A stretch of DNA of 64,000 nt from Paramecium octaurelia (Eukaryota > Ciliophora > Oligohymenophorea > Peniculida > Parameciidae). The translations under genes and the position numbers were made by a program. The stretch covers positions 576,506 to 640,505 of the forward strand of contig CAJJDP010000008.1 in assembly GCA_905182995.1 (NCBI GenBank). Reading direction: 5' to 3'. The notes below the pieces were generated by a model. That model had not been told where the DNA came from, made no database searches, and saw nothing but the letters and a program-made list of their open reading frames with translations. Positions 36,961-48,092 of this stretch are shown in pieces (position 1 is the stretch's first letter; every line of letters starts with the position of its first letter).

Positions 36961-38351
36961 TCAGATTTGCTTTAAGGAAGACTACTTGGCTCCCTCCCCA
37001 ATCAAAACATTCGGTAATCTCCAAGCCTTACGAATATAAGAATGTGATACTCTAATGAATCTGTCCTCTCCCCCCGTTAACAACAAGTTTTCGCTCTCAA
37101 AATTCCTTATCTTACTAACTTAATTAATGTGTGCATTTATTATAACTTAAATAGATCGCAAATTGCTTACACAAAGACGAAAAGTCTGAACTATCATACG
37201 CCGTGACTGAACCATCCTTATTGCCAACATAGATCATCTGTCTACTCTCCGAGTGACTGATTTCTTTACTCTCTCATAATTAATTTATTGTCTTACTTGC
37301 ACTTTCCCTTTCCCCTTCTGCAAAACCGTGTATGTTTCTGTTTCCAAGATCAGTATTACCCCATTCTGATTCACACAGTACAATTTATTGTTGCTTTTTG
37401 CAATCCCCTTTATATTCTCTATGTGAGTATCGAATTTCAGTAAAAGGGACATTTTCTAATTCTGCAGTTCGTAAACAAAGATGGCCCCAACCTAGTCATA
37501 AACATATGCTTTTTCATCGCTGATCAACATTCCATCCAGATCTTTTAGAGTCTGATTAACTAAGAAAATGTTTTTATTCATCGAGAAAACTCTTTAAATG
37601 CATAACACAATTAATACTTGAATTCAGATTCGCTTACAGAACATATGCAACCACTTATCAAATGGACAGCCAGCACTTTTGATGAATGTTAGTTGTATTC
37701 CTTAAATGATGCTATTTCATTTTATTGATTTAATAGGAATAAAGTAAGTGTACCATCTAAGAATCCAACCACAACAGTATTCTCAAGATGATGAAAACAA
37801 GTAGTTTACTTAATGAACGAGTGCGTCCACTCTTTCTTGAAAACTTCTTCTTTTTAAAGCCAACATTCTAAAGTTCCCAATGCTTATGAATTCTGATTGA
37901 CTTTATTAAAGATGGAAGGCACACTCTTCTTCTCGCTCCCCAAGACGAGCATCAGACCCATGTCAAAATTAATTGAAAAGTCTTTGATTGGTTGGCCAAG
38001 ACCTTCGAATTCATAAATCATTTGGATAGTTTGGGCCAATCCCAAAAATGATTAAAATTGATAAGATTTCACTATTCGAGGGTTCTTGTACAGCTCCTTG
38101 ATGTAGACATCGAGAGCCTTTTGCCGTTTTTCCAATTGCTCGATAGACTTGCCAATAAGCACCGTCACATATTGTTTGGGTGGTAAGTTGGGCAAAGGAT
38201 AGTAGGGCAGCAAAGACTGATGGAGTTCCTCGAATTGAGAAAATCTATTACTCTAAAGTAATCAATACCTTTTTTGTAGAACAGTATTCTCGAATTACAC
38301 AACATAGTATATAACATTATTTTGATTTTCATAGCCCACAACAGAAATCAT
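36961..38351 (-). CDS. PX-domain protein with WD40-type beta-propeller
   Basis: About 430 residues from at least five exons; inferred introns of 24 to 26 nt end TAG, AAG (two) and GAG. The N-terminal 90 residues form a PX domain: VIYYVVQFE, KRFSQFEELHQSLLPYYP, LPNLPPK, and VYIKELYKNPRIVKS, which usually binds phosphoinositides on endosomes. The rest resembles WD40 blades: TVVVGFLDGTLTLFLL, KVLAVHLISGCI, GIAKSNNKLYCVNQNG, MIYVGNKDGSVTAYD and LLLTGGEDRFIRV. A PX followed by a propeller is an unusual order. Membrane-recruited scaffold is inferred. Confidence 0.7.
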
Positions 38352-38424
38352 AAATTAATTACAATTTCAATAGTAACACACACATATAGTCATCGTCTGT
38401 TATTTTTCTTATTAAAATTATAAC

Positions 38425-40544
38425 ATGTAAAATTTTCAAGAGGAAACTCTTGTGCGCTCACTCATCTCCAATATCTGCAGACCCATAGTTGAAAAGTAAT
38501 CAAAGCATCCTAATATAGAATTGAAAATATTCAGAAGGAAATCGAATGCATCCAGTTCTCCATCCATCAGCACGACAGAAGAATAGATATTTTGTCAGAT
38601 AAATCCGATCAATCAGCATATGACAAGTAATACCCTCTCACTTATAGTAGCAAACTCAATAACGATGCAATTAGCAATCTCCGAAAGAATATCCAGGATG
38701 ATGAACAAAAAGTGTTTGATATGGAAAGGCATTTCAATTTGGAGTTCAATAAAACCCGATTGGAATAGGGAGCCATCAAATTGGAATAAGAAAACCAAAA
38801 GAAGGAGATCAAAATCTTAGGTGACGTCCAACAGAGCTTAACTGAGAGACTTGAAATATACAATAATTATCTAAGTCAGAAATTGTATCAGCAAGAATTT
38901 TCAATTAACAATGTCGACACTTCAAATTCGAAAGTGGTCAAGCAGTTAACTGAAACTAATCTCAAAGTATCTAATCACCATAAAATAGAATCAAGAAGAT
39001 ATATCCTCTCTAAACTCATAAACTAAAGATCTCTTATCCAAAATTTAATACAATGAATAAGAGATCCTCAAAATTCAATGTAGTAAATAATGGATGCAAG
39101 ATATGATCGTAGAATTAAGATAAAAATCCCAATTCTTTTTGACTATCGATCAAATAGATGTGGTGTAGCAGTAATAAACACCCATAAGAATTCAACCTAT
39201 TAATAATAATTCAACAATCTAAAAGTATTAATCACATTTTTATTAGTTAAGTTGATTTAGAAGAAATTTAAGAAATTATTGATGATAAATTTCTAGAACT
39301 AACAAATGTGATTAATACTTAAATTCAATAATCTCAAGAATAACTTAAAACCTAATTAGATGAATTCAAAATAACATTAGTTAAACTTAAAAACGAATGT
39401 GCCAAAAATGTCTAATCTATCGATTCCTATATTAAGGATTCAAATGAAAAAATACAAAATGCCATAAATGTAGCCTAGGATTCAAAAATAATGTCAAAAT
39501 AGCGAATTAACCAACTTGATGAATTAATCTAAAAATAACTCCAGAAAATTACTTTAGATATTTAAACTATTTAAACCAATATAACTGGACTGGATCTTAG
39601 AATGGCTGAAACCCATATAAAAGTAGTTAATGTATAAGAAAAATAACATGAAATACAAGTGCATCAAACATCATTTTAATATCTGCATAATCAAAATGAA
39701 GTTCTAAATTATATGCCTACGAAACAAGATTCATTGTATTCTGATTCCTTTCTAAACAACAATGTAGCTGCTTAAAAAATGCCAAAAACAGAGGAAACTA
39801 TTTAAGCTTAACCTGCTTAATAGATTCAAATGAAAAAAAAAGTAGAAGTCCAAATTTAGGAAACTGAATAGATGATGCCGATAACTATATAGAATTTGGA
39901 TGAGGAGGATCTCTATACGAAGAGCCTACCCAAAATTCAAAATGATATTATTAAACTTAAGTCGGACTTTTTTAATGAATAACAATACAATCAAAATCAA
40001 ATGGCTAAATTATTGAAATAAAAATCAATCACTGATTAATCAATTAAAGATATTGATTAATAATTAAGATAGTTTAATTAGTATTTCAATGTGATTTTCT
40101 CTTTAATTTTACATAATGAATTAATTGGAACAGATAATCAAGCAAAAATCATAGGAAATGGATTTAAATTTGAATTCATACCCTTTCAATAAGACGAAAA
40201 AACAATCATGAGTTATTAAAATAATAAGATTGCTAAGGTGGATCTACTGATGAAAACTATCACTAGTAGTCATTCCATTATTAGAAAATAAAGATAAAAT
40301 ACATTCGATTTCCAATAAGATAATAAAAGGAGACTTGAAACTGAGACAAGTCGAGAATTAAAAAGTACAATTTATACATATCATAATAGCCATGTATAGC
40401 AATAAGAAGTATAGATTATGGGATGACAAATAAATCACTTAGACTGAGAGACTTAATTTATCTGTGGATGCTAATGCATATTAACAATTACCAAAGTAGA
40501 AGGTAAAGAAGGTTCTCGTGAAGTATAAGAGGTTATTAAGCTGA
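38425..40544 (+). CDS. Long coiled-coil protein
   Basis: Roughly 660 residues. Introns at 38496..38518 (23 nt), 38967..38988 (22 nt) and 39225..39246 (22 nt), each GTA...TAG, restore one continuous frame. Nearly all helical with heptads: NIQKEIECIQFSIHQHDRRI, QQSLTERLEIYNNYLSQKL, LEEIQEIIDDKFLELTNVI, and a globular-looking stretch around AKIIGNGFKFEFIPFQ. A fourth 34-nt intron near the end would replace the stop at 40424 by a Lys-rich tail ending at 40544; both ends are possible. No family assigned; the composition suits cytoskeletal or basal-body proteins of ciliates. Confidence 0.65.
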
Positions 40545-40578
40545 TTTATTAATTTATATTATAATATAAAGGATTGAC

Positions 40579-42103
40579 ATGGAAAATTAATTAATAGCAT
40601 TCGTAGGGGATCCTGCAGTTGGGAAGACTTCAATTATTAAATATCTAAAGGGATTGGAATTCGAAGAGGATTATAGTCCAACAGAATAAATAGAGAGCAC
40701 AGATGTCACGATTCAAAATAATGAAACAATTACAATTTATGATACTCCAGGAAATGCCGCAGAAAGAAAATAGGTTATTGAGATGCTAAAGAACATCCAC
40801 GTAGTGTTTGTGTGTTTTGATGTTGAAAATATAGATTCATTTGATTCAACATTATAATGGTTAGATGATATCAAAAAATAAATAAACAATTCAATGTAAG
40901 TGTGTCTGGTGGCTTGTAAAATTGATTCTGATAACAGATAGATTTCTCAAGAGCAGGCCTTTGAATTTATTAATGATTATCCCAATGTTGAATATTTAGA
41001 AGTGAGTGTAAAGACAGGAGAGAACATGGATATGCTCATAGATGTAACTCAAATTAATTATATCTCAGAAAATACCCGTGACTACACCTTAAGGGGATGG
41101 AGATTTATAATAGTCTTATAGAACCCAATAATCGAATAAGCAATCTGAAAAGCCTGTTCACAGTCCTGAAAGATAATCATAGACATACAAATCTCAAACT
41201 AGTTTGCTAAATAAGGAGGAACCCTTGTGGAAAGTCTATGACTTTTTATTTCCAACTGGGAGAGTGGCTAAATTAGTAAAGATATCAGATGTTGATGCCA
41301 AAAATCTGTCCATTCAAGATATTTTGTTCAAATTGCAATTGAATTAAAGTTATCCAGTTGTAAATTTGATTGGAGCCAAGGAAACCAATAAGGGGAAATT
41401 CTATGCAGGGATTGCTAGGGCTTGTTTTAATACTGTATCCAATTTGATCTTATTTGAATTTAGGATGCTGTCATTGTAGATAGTGGGATCTCAACTGGAA
41501 TTGAAAAGTATGTGATCAGAAGAGGAGTCAAATTGATAGGAGTGGCTCCAGAATAAGAGGTCAAATATCCGAATTAAAGCACTGGATTCATTGATCCTTA
41601 TGAGATTAGCAACGGACATACTCATATATTTCTGCTAAGTAATCAAGATTCCATTATGTGTTTAGATAACAAGGAGAAGATGATGGTTTTTGGATTGGAA
41701 GGAGTTTTCAAGATAAATTTGTGTAAAAAGTAGAATATTGAGTTTATTTGTAATTTAGATTGGCTGAAGGGAGGTTGGCAAAAAATGGTTAGAGGGAGAG
41801 TTTGAAAGTAGTGCACATTCTTTTGGGGGAACAAGAAGGGTTTTTGAATGAATTGCAGTAGGCAGTTATGGCCAATCATCCGATCATAGTGATAAAGGGA
41901 TCTCCTTTGTGTGATTAATACTTTTAAAATTATAATAATCCTCATGCGAACTATTCAAATGCAAGTAAGGGATTTGTGTGTTTATAAAAATAGGTTTTGG
42001 ATAATTGGTGAGGAAGGGCCACTTTTATGGACTAAACAGTTTGGATTCAGAAGATATTGCCCAATATGTCCACTTCTTTTTGACAGTGACTCCATATAAT
42101 TGA
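40579..42103 (+). CDS. Small GTPase fused to a SLOG (TRPM/LSDAT-type) domain
   Basis: Introns 41044..41068 (25 nt), 41435..41463 (29), 41750..41769 (20, AAG) and 41965..41993 (29) give about 470 residues. Residues 1-160 are a Ras/Rab-type GTPase: GDPAVGKTS (G1), YDTPGNAAE (G3), ACKIDSD (G4) and EVSVKTGEN (G5). After a Gln/Ser linker comes a Rossmann-like SLOG domain: YPVVNLIGAKETN, DAVIVDSGISTGIEKYVI, GVKLIGVAPEQEV, NGHTHIFLLSN, and FLNELQQAVMANHPIIVIKG, matching the LSDAT/TRPM N-terminal domain that binds nucleotides. There are no transmembrane helices and no prenylated Cys tail, so it is not a TRPM channel or an ordinary Rab. The 29-nt splice at 41435 joins CFNT to DAVIVDSG exactly as the SLOG fold requires. 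Function unknown; nucleotide-state signalling is inferred. Confidence 0.75.
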
Positions 42104-42115
42104 TTAATTATTCTT

Positions 42116-43912
42116 ATGAATTGTAAATTTACGAAATCATATTTTGATGATTCAAAGCCTGCTGATTCATTTTGGATCAAACAGCCTCTCGTGATTGAGG
42201 AATCTAAAATAGATTATTAATGTCTATTGTTCAAGAAAAGCTACAAAACGGGGTTTTGGGTGAGTAGAAATTACTTAATCTATGATTCCAAACTCATCAA
42301 GGTCAAAGTAATTGTCTTCTTGTTACCTTAGCCGAACGTAAGACAATGTCATATAGTAAATCTGAACTTGTCTAGAATTCAAAAGTTAAAGTATGAAAAT
42401 AAACAAGAGAAGGAGAGCTTCAATAAGGTTAAAGTGCCTATTCAATTTTTTAGAAGAAATACGGGTTTCGTGTCATCCGAAATAATCAGTACAGAGAGCT
42501 CTACAGTAGATCAAAAGAACTGAATTAATTACTATGGGAACATTTAAGAAAGTGTGCTATTCTCACTCAATTTAAGGAGGATTACTCGTTGGAGAAGATG
42601 GTCGGCAAGGGGAACTTCGCAAAGGTGTATCAGACTATAAACAAGGAAACCAAAAAATTATATGCTGTAAAAGTATTTGAAAAATCCAAAATAAAAAATT
42701 CTGAAACTGACCGATTAGCCTTGGTAAAGGAAATGACCATAATGAGAAAGTTAGACCACAAGGGTCTAATTAAAATGTATGAGGTTTATGAAGATGATTC
42801 CAATGTCTTCTTTATTTTAGAGTATTTGGAAGGTGGAGAATTACATAATCACATTTAAAAAAATTAAAAATTCCCTGAAAAAGTAGTTGCCAAAATTCTA
42901 GCTACAGTTTTAGATTCATTAGATTATTTATAAAAATAAAATGTGTTGCATAGAGATTTGAAACCAGATAATTTAATCTTAAGAAACAAAGGAATCTTGG
43001 ATGATGTAGTTATCACTGACTTTGGATTGGCTGACATTTATTCTTCTACTGGAAATTACATGTTCTCAAGATGTGGGACTCCAGGATTTGTGGCTCCTGA
43101 AGTATTATAGGATAAACTCTATGATTACAAAATAGATATATTTAGTGTCGGTTGTCTAATGTACTTGCTATTAACCCACAAGTAAGCATTTAGAGGGTCT
43201 AATTATGATGAAATAGTGATGAAAAACTATCATTGTAAAGTAGACTATTAATCGATTGATAACGATATATCAGCTGATGCTATGTCTTTATTAAAATAGC
43301 TTCTTCATTCAAAATCATCATGCCGACCTTCCGCAAGACTAGCACTTAAGCATAAGTGGTTTTAAACCAATTTAGATGAAGTTCGCTTCAAATAATTAAA
43401 TTGTGATCTCTCTGAAACTAAGGACTCTACAATGAAGTCGAGTTTAAGTGATATCCCTTTCTTGTATCTGAATAAGAATAAAAATTCTAAATTAAATTTC
43501 TCGACTCCTCAATAACATTAGATTATTCAGAAAAACAAAGAATCGTAATTATTCACTCCTTAAGCTATGCTCCAAATTGATGAGTCTTTAGATGATAACA
43601 TCAATTCCCTTAAGATATTGGATGATACTATTACAGATATTCAGGTGGAAGAGGAATCTCCATAATCCCATCTTCTACCTCAATATCAACTTATAAGCAA
43701 AATGAAATTAGTTGTAGACTCAAAAGCCTCATCACTCTATGGGTCTCCAATGATTTTGGTAATTATAGATTCCAATTATAATATAGAATACTCCTGATGT
43801 GACGGCCAGGAAGCTAATATAAGGTAATCAAAAGGATGAGATTGCACAGATTCAACCTCAAAAAATAGCTAATAAAGTAATGAATAATTTAAGAAGTCTT
43901 GAATCTTAATGA
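42116..43912 (+). CDS. PH-domain Ser/Thr protein kinase
   Basis: About 570 residues; starts 12 bp after the previous stop. Introns 42308..42331 (24 nt), 42428..42453 (26, GTT start) and 43759..43786 (28). Residues 5-130 form a pleckstrin-homology-like domain (FWVSRNYLIYDSKLIKVK, KYGFRVIRNNQYRELYS, LNQLLWEHLRK). The kinase domain follows: VGKGNFAKVYQ, YAVKVFEK, LEYLEGGELHNHI, HRDLKPDN, TDFGLAD, CGTPGFVAPE and SVGCLMYLLL, all catalytic residues present, of the CAMK-like type. A 200-residue low-complexity tail ends QSLESQ-like. PH-kinases are common in ciliates; substrate and lipid ligand unknown. Confidence 0.85.
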
Positions 43913-43973
43913 TGATTATATATTGTTTCTATGAGATTTATAAATTAATCGAATAAAAAGTACGTCATTATTA

Positions 43974-45340
43974 ATGTTAAATAAAATCCTAAGATCAATA
44001 AACAAGTTTTCAACTGTGTATCCAAAAAGGAATTTCAACATCGATTACTTGTAGGACGTAGAAATCATCACAAGAGATTATTATGGTAGTTTAAGGAATA
44101 TCTTAAAGTCATTCTCAAATCATAAGATCAATCTTTATGATATCGAAACCCTAAAATTGAATAGAACAGCCAAGTATTCTTTAACTACTATAAAAGAGGC
44201 TAGAAGATAGTGGTAAAGCTCACCTTTGAGAAGGTTGAAGATTATAAATTTAATGAGTTGGTTTTTGACTTGTAGTAGAGATATGACGAAGTAGTCATTG
44301 ATAATGATTCCTAAATTCCCACAGTTCCTTGGTACCCTAGAAATGATGAAGACTTAAAAACAAGTACTTTTTACAATCATATACTAAGTTGGACTAATCA
44401 TGTAGGTAAATGAAGAAAACAACTAAGATCACCCTTAATTCAAAGATTAGGAATATAGAAAAAGGAGAGAAGAAATAGCAAAGATTTCATAGGCTCATAT
44501 GGTGGGAGAGCCAGTACCATATATAAATTACACCTAACAAGAAGAAGAAACGTGGAAAAAGATATACACAATTTTAAGAGGAAAGGTTGACCAAGTGATG
44601 TCTTAAAGATATCTAAATAATTTAGCCAAGATAGAAAATGCTTTGGGATTTAAATACAAAATTCCTTAATTGAGAGACATAGATGCTTATCTGAAGGCAG
44701 AAACTGGATTTAGGATTAAAGCAACTCATGGAATTTTAAGTCAAAGAGAATTTTTAAATTCTCTAGGACACAGAGTTTTCTGTTGTACTCAATACATCAG
44801 ACATCATTCAACACCCGAATATACTCCAGAACCAGATATTGTTCATGAATTAGTGGTATTTATAGAGTGTAATTTATTAGGGTCATGTACCATTATTTGC
44901 AGATAAAGAAGTAGCTGACTTATCTTAAGAGATTGGTATTCTTTCATGTGGTGCAGAGCAAAAGGATTTATCAAGACTAGGGACCTTGTATTGGTTTACT
45001 CTTGAGTTTGGGGCCTGTAAAGAAAATGGACAAATTAAAGGATATGGTGCAGGAATTGCTAGTTCTATTGGAGAATGTGAAGTAAGAGATTGCTTATATC
45101 ATTTAGCATTTCCCTAAAGCTAAATATGAAAAATTTGATCCTTTTGTACATGCAGATAGAGCCTACCCAATATAAACAGTATAGCCGACTTATATGTATA
45201 CTGAAAACTTTGAGGAAGCGATGCAGAATTTGATTATCTTTGGTAAAAGTCTATAAAAGCCTTTTGGATTGTACTATGATCATATAGAGAGAGAATTAAA
45301 GGCCACAAGAAGGATTAAAACTCATCTTAATAGTCAATGA
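43974..45340 (+). CDS. Aromatic amino acid hydroxylase (phenylalanine hydroxylase type)
   Basis: About 420 residues. Introns 44174..44196 (23 nt, AAG), 44364..44388 (25, AAG), 44856..44880 (25, TAG) and 45082..45106 (25, TAG). An N-terminal ACT regulatory domain (GSLRNILKSFSNHKINLYDI) precedes the catalytic domain: VPWYPRNDEDL, QDHPQFKDQEYRKRR, VPYINYTQQEEETW, IPQLRDIDAYL, YIRHHSTPEYTPEPD and IVHELVGHVPLFAD. Iron ligands are the two His in HELVGH and the Glu in YWFTLEFG. Uses tetrahydrobiopterin and O2. Phe, Tyr or Trp specificity cannot be fixed from motifs; overall similarity favours Phe-4-hydroxylase. The ACT domain, as in phenylalanine hydroxylase, suggests allosteric control. Confidence 0.9.
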
Positions 45341-45467
45341 AAGTTTCTGTATTCAAAATATAATACATATAATTAATTTGTATTAAATGTCAAAATTCAG
45401 TAAGAATATAGATTTCTTGTTGTAAATATTAATCGGTTGAAATACTTAAATAAATATATTAATTATG

Positions 45468-46577
45468 TCAAATTTGCTTGATAAAAGTAAATTTTTGATC
45501 AGAAGGATTAATAAGGTACTTCAAAATAGATTCTTCTGGCTTAAAATTATAATGAGACATAAAATTATATCTGTTTGAAAATATTTTAAATATTTCCTTT
45601 ATTTTAAAACTGCTACTTCCAATATCATGGTCAGGGTCTTAAGGACTAATCAAAGAGAATTTATCATCAGGCGTAGGCTTATTAATAATGCTCCCTCCAT
45701 TAACCATCAAAATTCGCTTTTTTTGGTAATCGAATTTCGAGCCATAAAATTCTAGGAACCTCAAAATATATTCACCAAGAGTAATATTTTTTAGTTGTTC
45801 TTATTTCTTATTAGCAAAGGCTTCTTTTCGTATTTCTCTCAGGAATGCTAAAATCATTTGAAAGAGTAAGAAGGAACCTATTCCACCACTATAAGTTTCA
45901 TTGAGTTCACGTTGTTTCAACATACATTTTAATATCATTATTAGGTATTTGAATTCGGGGTATATTGTAAAGGCTTTTTGAATTTCATCAATTTATCTAA
46001 TGCCATCCATCTAATTGAAGGAGATATCAAATTGATATGAGGTCTCAACTTCAAAGAATTTTATTATTGGCACTTTTGCATTGGCAATTAGATTAACATT
46101 TTCAAATTTATCACTTTTCATCAAATTTTAAGCTACTTTTTTATATAATTCCTTTGCAGATATGTTTTTATCAATCATTACAACATCAATATCTGCATTG
46201 GGTAAGTAAAGTTTTGTCTTAAAACTACCAAATGCTTAGATATCTACTTGTGAAACACACTCTTTAACAAACGTTTCTACTCTCATTAAAGCCTACTCTC
46301 TTTTTCTATGCTCTTCAATCGTAGGAGAGATGTAATCATAAAACTCGATGATCTCATTGTGGAATCTAATTGTCGGATGTTTAATGGAGGCTGTCTTTTG
46401 ACTAAACCAAGGAGTAATCTCACTGTCAAATTAGTTCTCATTTTACTTTATTTACTTTTAACTAAATTTGCAAATTCAATCTTACATTTTTGGTTCATCA
46501 TCATCAATGACTATGGCTTGATTTTTGTTTTCAAAATTCTTTATTCTCAAAGAAAAATGTTTATGCTTTTCCTACAT
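45468..46577 (-). CDS. TRF4/PAPD5-type noncanonical poly(A) polymerase
   Basis: About 360 residues with one 24-nt intron (46462..46485). TRF4-family order: PWFSQKTASIKHPTIRFHNE, EFYDYISPTIEEHRKR, nucleotidyltransferase site FGSFKTKLYLPNADIDVV (GS and D-x-D metal ligands), NAKVPIIKFFE, FDISFNQMDGIRQI, YPEFKYLIMILKCMLKQREL, NETYSGGIGSFLLFQMILAF, and DPDHDIGSSSFKI near the end. TRF4-type enzymes oligoadenylate nuclear RNAs for exosome decay. The catalytic and central domains are complete and the length is compact. Strong family assignment. Confidence 0.92.
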
Positions 46578-47413
46578 ATTGAAGCAAAATTAAATTAATT
46601 TATTTATAAAATATTTAACCACTCTATATAAAATTAAGTTCGGTATATTGATGATTCATTAATATAAGTAATCATAAGGATTTCATAAATTATTAGAATT
46701 TGAAAAAGTACTATTTTAACTCCTTTGCAACTGATTTACAGATTTAAATATTGCAATCATAAGATCACAATAAATAGTAAAAATTAATAATCAAAAAGCA
46801 TCGTTTTACATGATTCTCTGTTGTAAAACAAATAAATTAAAAGTTCAATAATATTAGAAACCCTTTGTTTATACCTTGGCTTTATTTCTAAATATGTATA
46901 TAAAAAAGTAAAAACTTTATATCATTAAAATCAATGAAATCAATTTTAAATATTAATTTCTTGTTAAAATAGTCTAAATGGAATAAAAAGAGTAATGTCA
47001 GCAGTGAAAGTAGCAATCAAATATAAAATGAAGTCTGGATAGATTTCATTTGTTTTCTAATTTATTTAATTTTAAATTAATTGATATTAATCCTATTAAA
47101 ACAAGGACTGTTTCCATGGTTATTTTATATAATAAAAAATTTTACTCAACACAAAGTTTATTATTTTTATAAAATTGATATCAAATATATTTTATGAATT
47201 ATCTTCTATCTCGAATGTTTTTTACTCATTTCTCTATAGATTCTATCATATGTAATCTCCATCTCTCATATTTGATGCCAATTCACTTGACTTAATTTAG
47301 AACATATTATGGATATGGAATTTTCTTTTCGATTATCACCTGCGCAAAGGGATATTAAAATGTGCGATTAAATTGATGTGTTGATTAATACTTATATATA
47401 TTGCAAATTTAAA
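46578..47413. other. 836-bp intergenic region with no recognised gene
   Basis: The longest gap in the right half. Frames are short: one ATG-led plus-strand frame near 46995 (MSAVKVAIKYKMKSGQ) and one minus-strand frame near 47255, neither longer than about 40 codons nor recognisable. A 7-bp inverted repeat (GTTTTAC at 46803, GTAAAAC at 46823) could form a hairpin but is weak. It includes the promoter of the TRF4-type gene and the uL14 3' end. A noncoding RNA is possible. Confidence 0.4.
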
Positions 47414-47882
47414 TCAAAGAACTGAACCAGCAGCTGATGCTATCTTTGGCCATAAATCAGCGGCTTCCTTTCCAACTGGGCCTGTAATTGCAGATCCCTT
47501 CATTTCACCCTTTGGATTGATAATAACTCCAGCATTATCTAACAATTAATTTCATAATTAACCTTCAAAGTAGATGTAATATCCTTCTCGACGTCTGTAT
47601 GGTTTTCTTTGTCTTACAACAACAGCTTACATGACTAAGATAAATTAATCAATTACCCTTCTTTCTAAGTGCTGGCTTACCTTATTTGACTGAGCATAAA
47701 ACCATATCACCAATGGAAGCAGATGGTAATCTGCTCAAATGTCCCTTAATTCCAAAAGTTGAAATCACGTAGATATTTTTTGCTCCTGAGTTATCAGCGC
47801 AATTGAGAACAGCACCGACATTGCAAGCAAGTGTAATTCTCAATTTAATACCAACTTGTCCTCCTCTTCCTCTCTTTGACAT
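47414..47882 (-). CDS. RPL23: Large-subunit ribosomal protein uL14 (eukaryotic L23)
   Basis: 140 residues with introns 47635..47656 (22 nt, GTA...TAG) and 47539..47562 (24 nt, GTT...TAG). [62 protein letters not shown] and [20 protein letters not shown] identify uL14 over its full, normal length; it contacts 23S-like rRNA and the intersubunit bridge. The sequence is fully conserved at the splice junctions, so the GTT 5' splice site is well supported. Confidence 0.97.
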
Positions 47883-48092
47883 TGATAATTTTAATTAATT
47901 TTTAAAATAGATTTGTGAATAATTTAAGTCTTAATAATCTATAGATCAAATACATATATAAAAACCAATACATTTACTATTGAGGAAGGATTTGAATATG
48001 GAACTCAAACAAAAAAGTGATCATGCACAAGGATTATGATAATTATTTAAATTCTTCGAAATGTTGTTTTAAGAAAGACTAACATAAGGAAA

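Noticed and set aside
40579-42103. SLOG domain taken as part of a TRPM channel
   Set aside because: The protein ends soon after the SLOG domain, has no transmembrane helices, and the next gene is a kinase with its own start and PH domain.
46803-46829. Inverted repeat GTTTTAC...GTAAAAC as regulatory hairpin
   Set aside because: Only 7 bp with a 13-nt loop in A+T-rich DNA; expected by chance.
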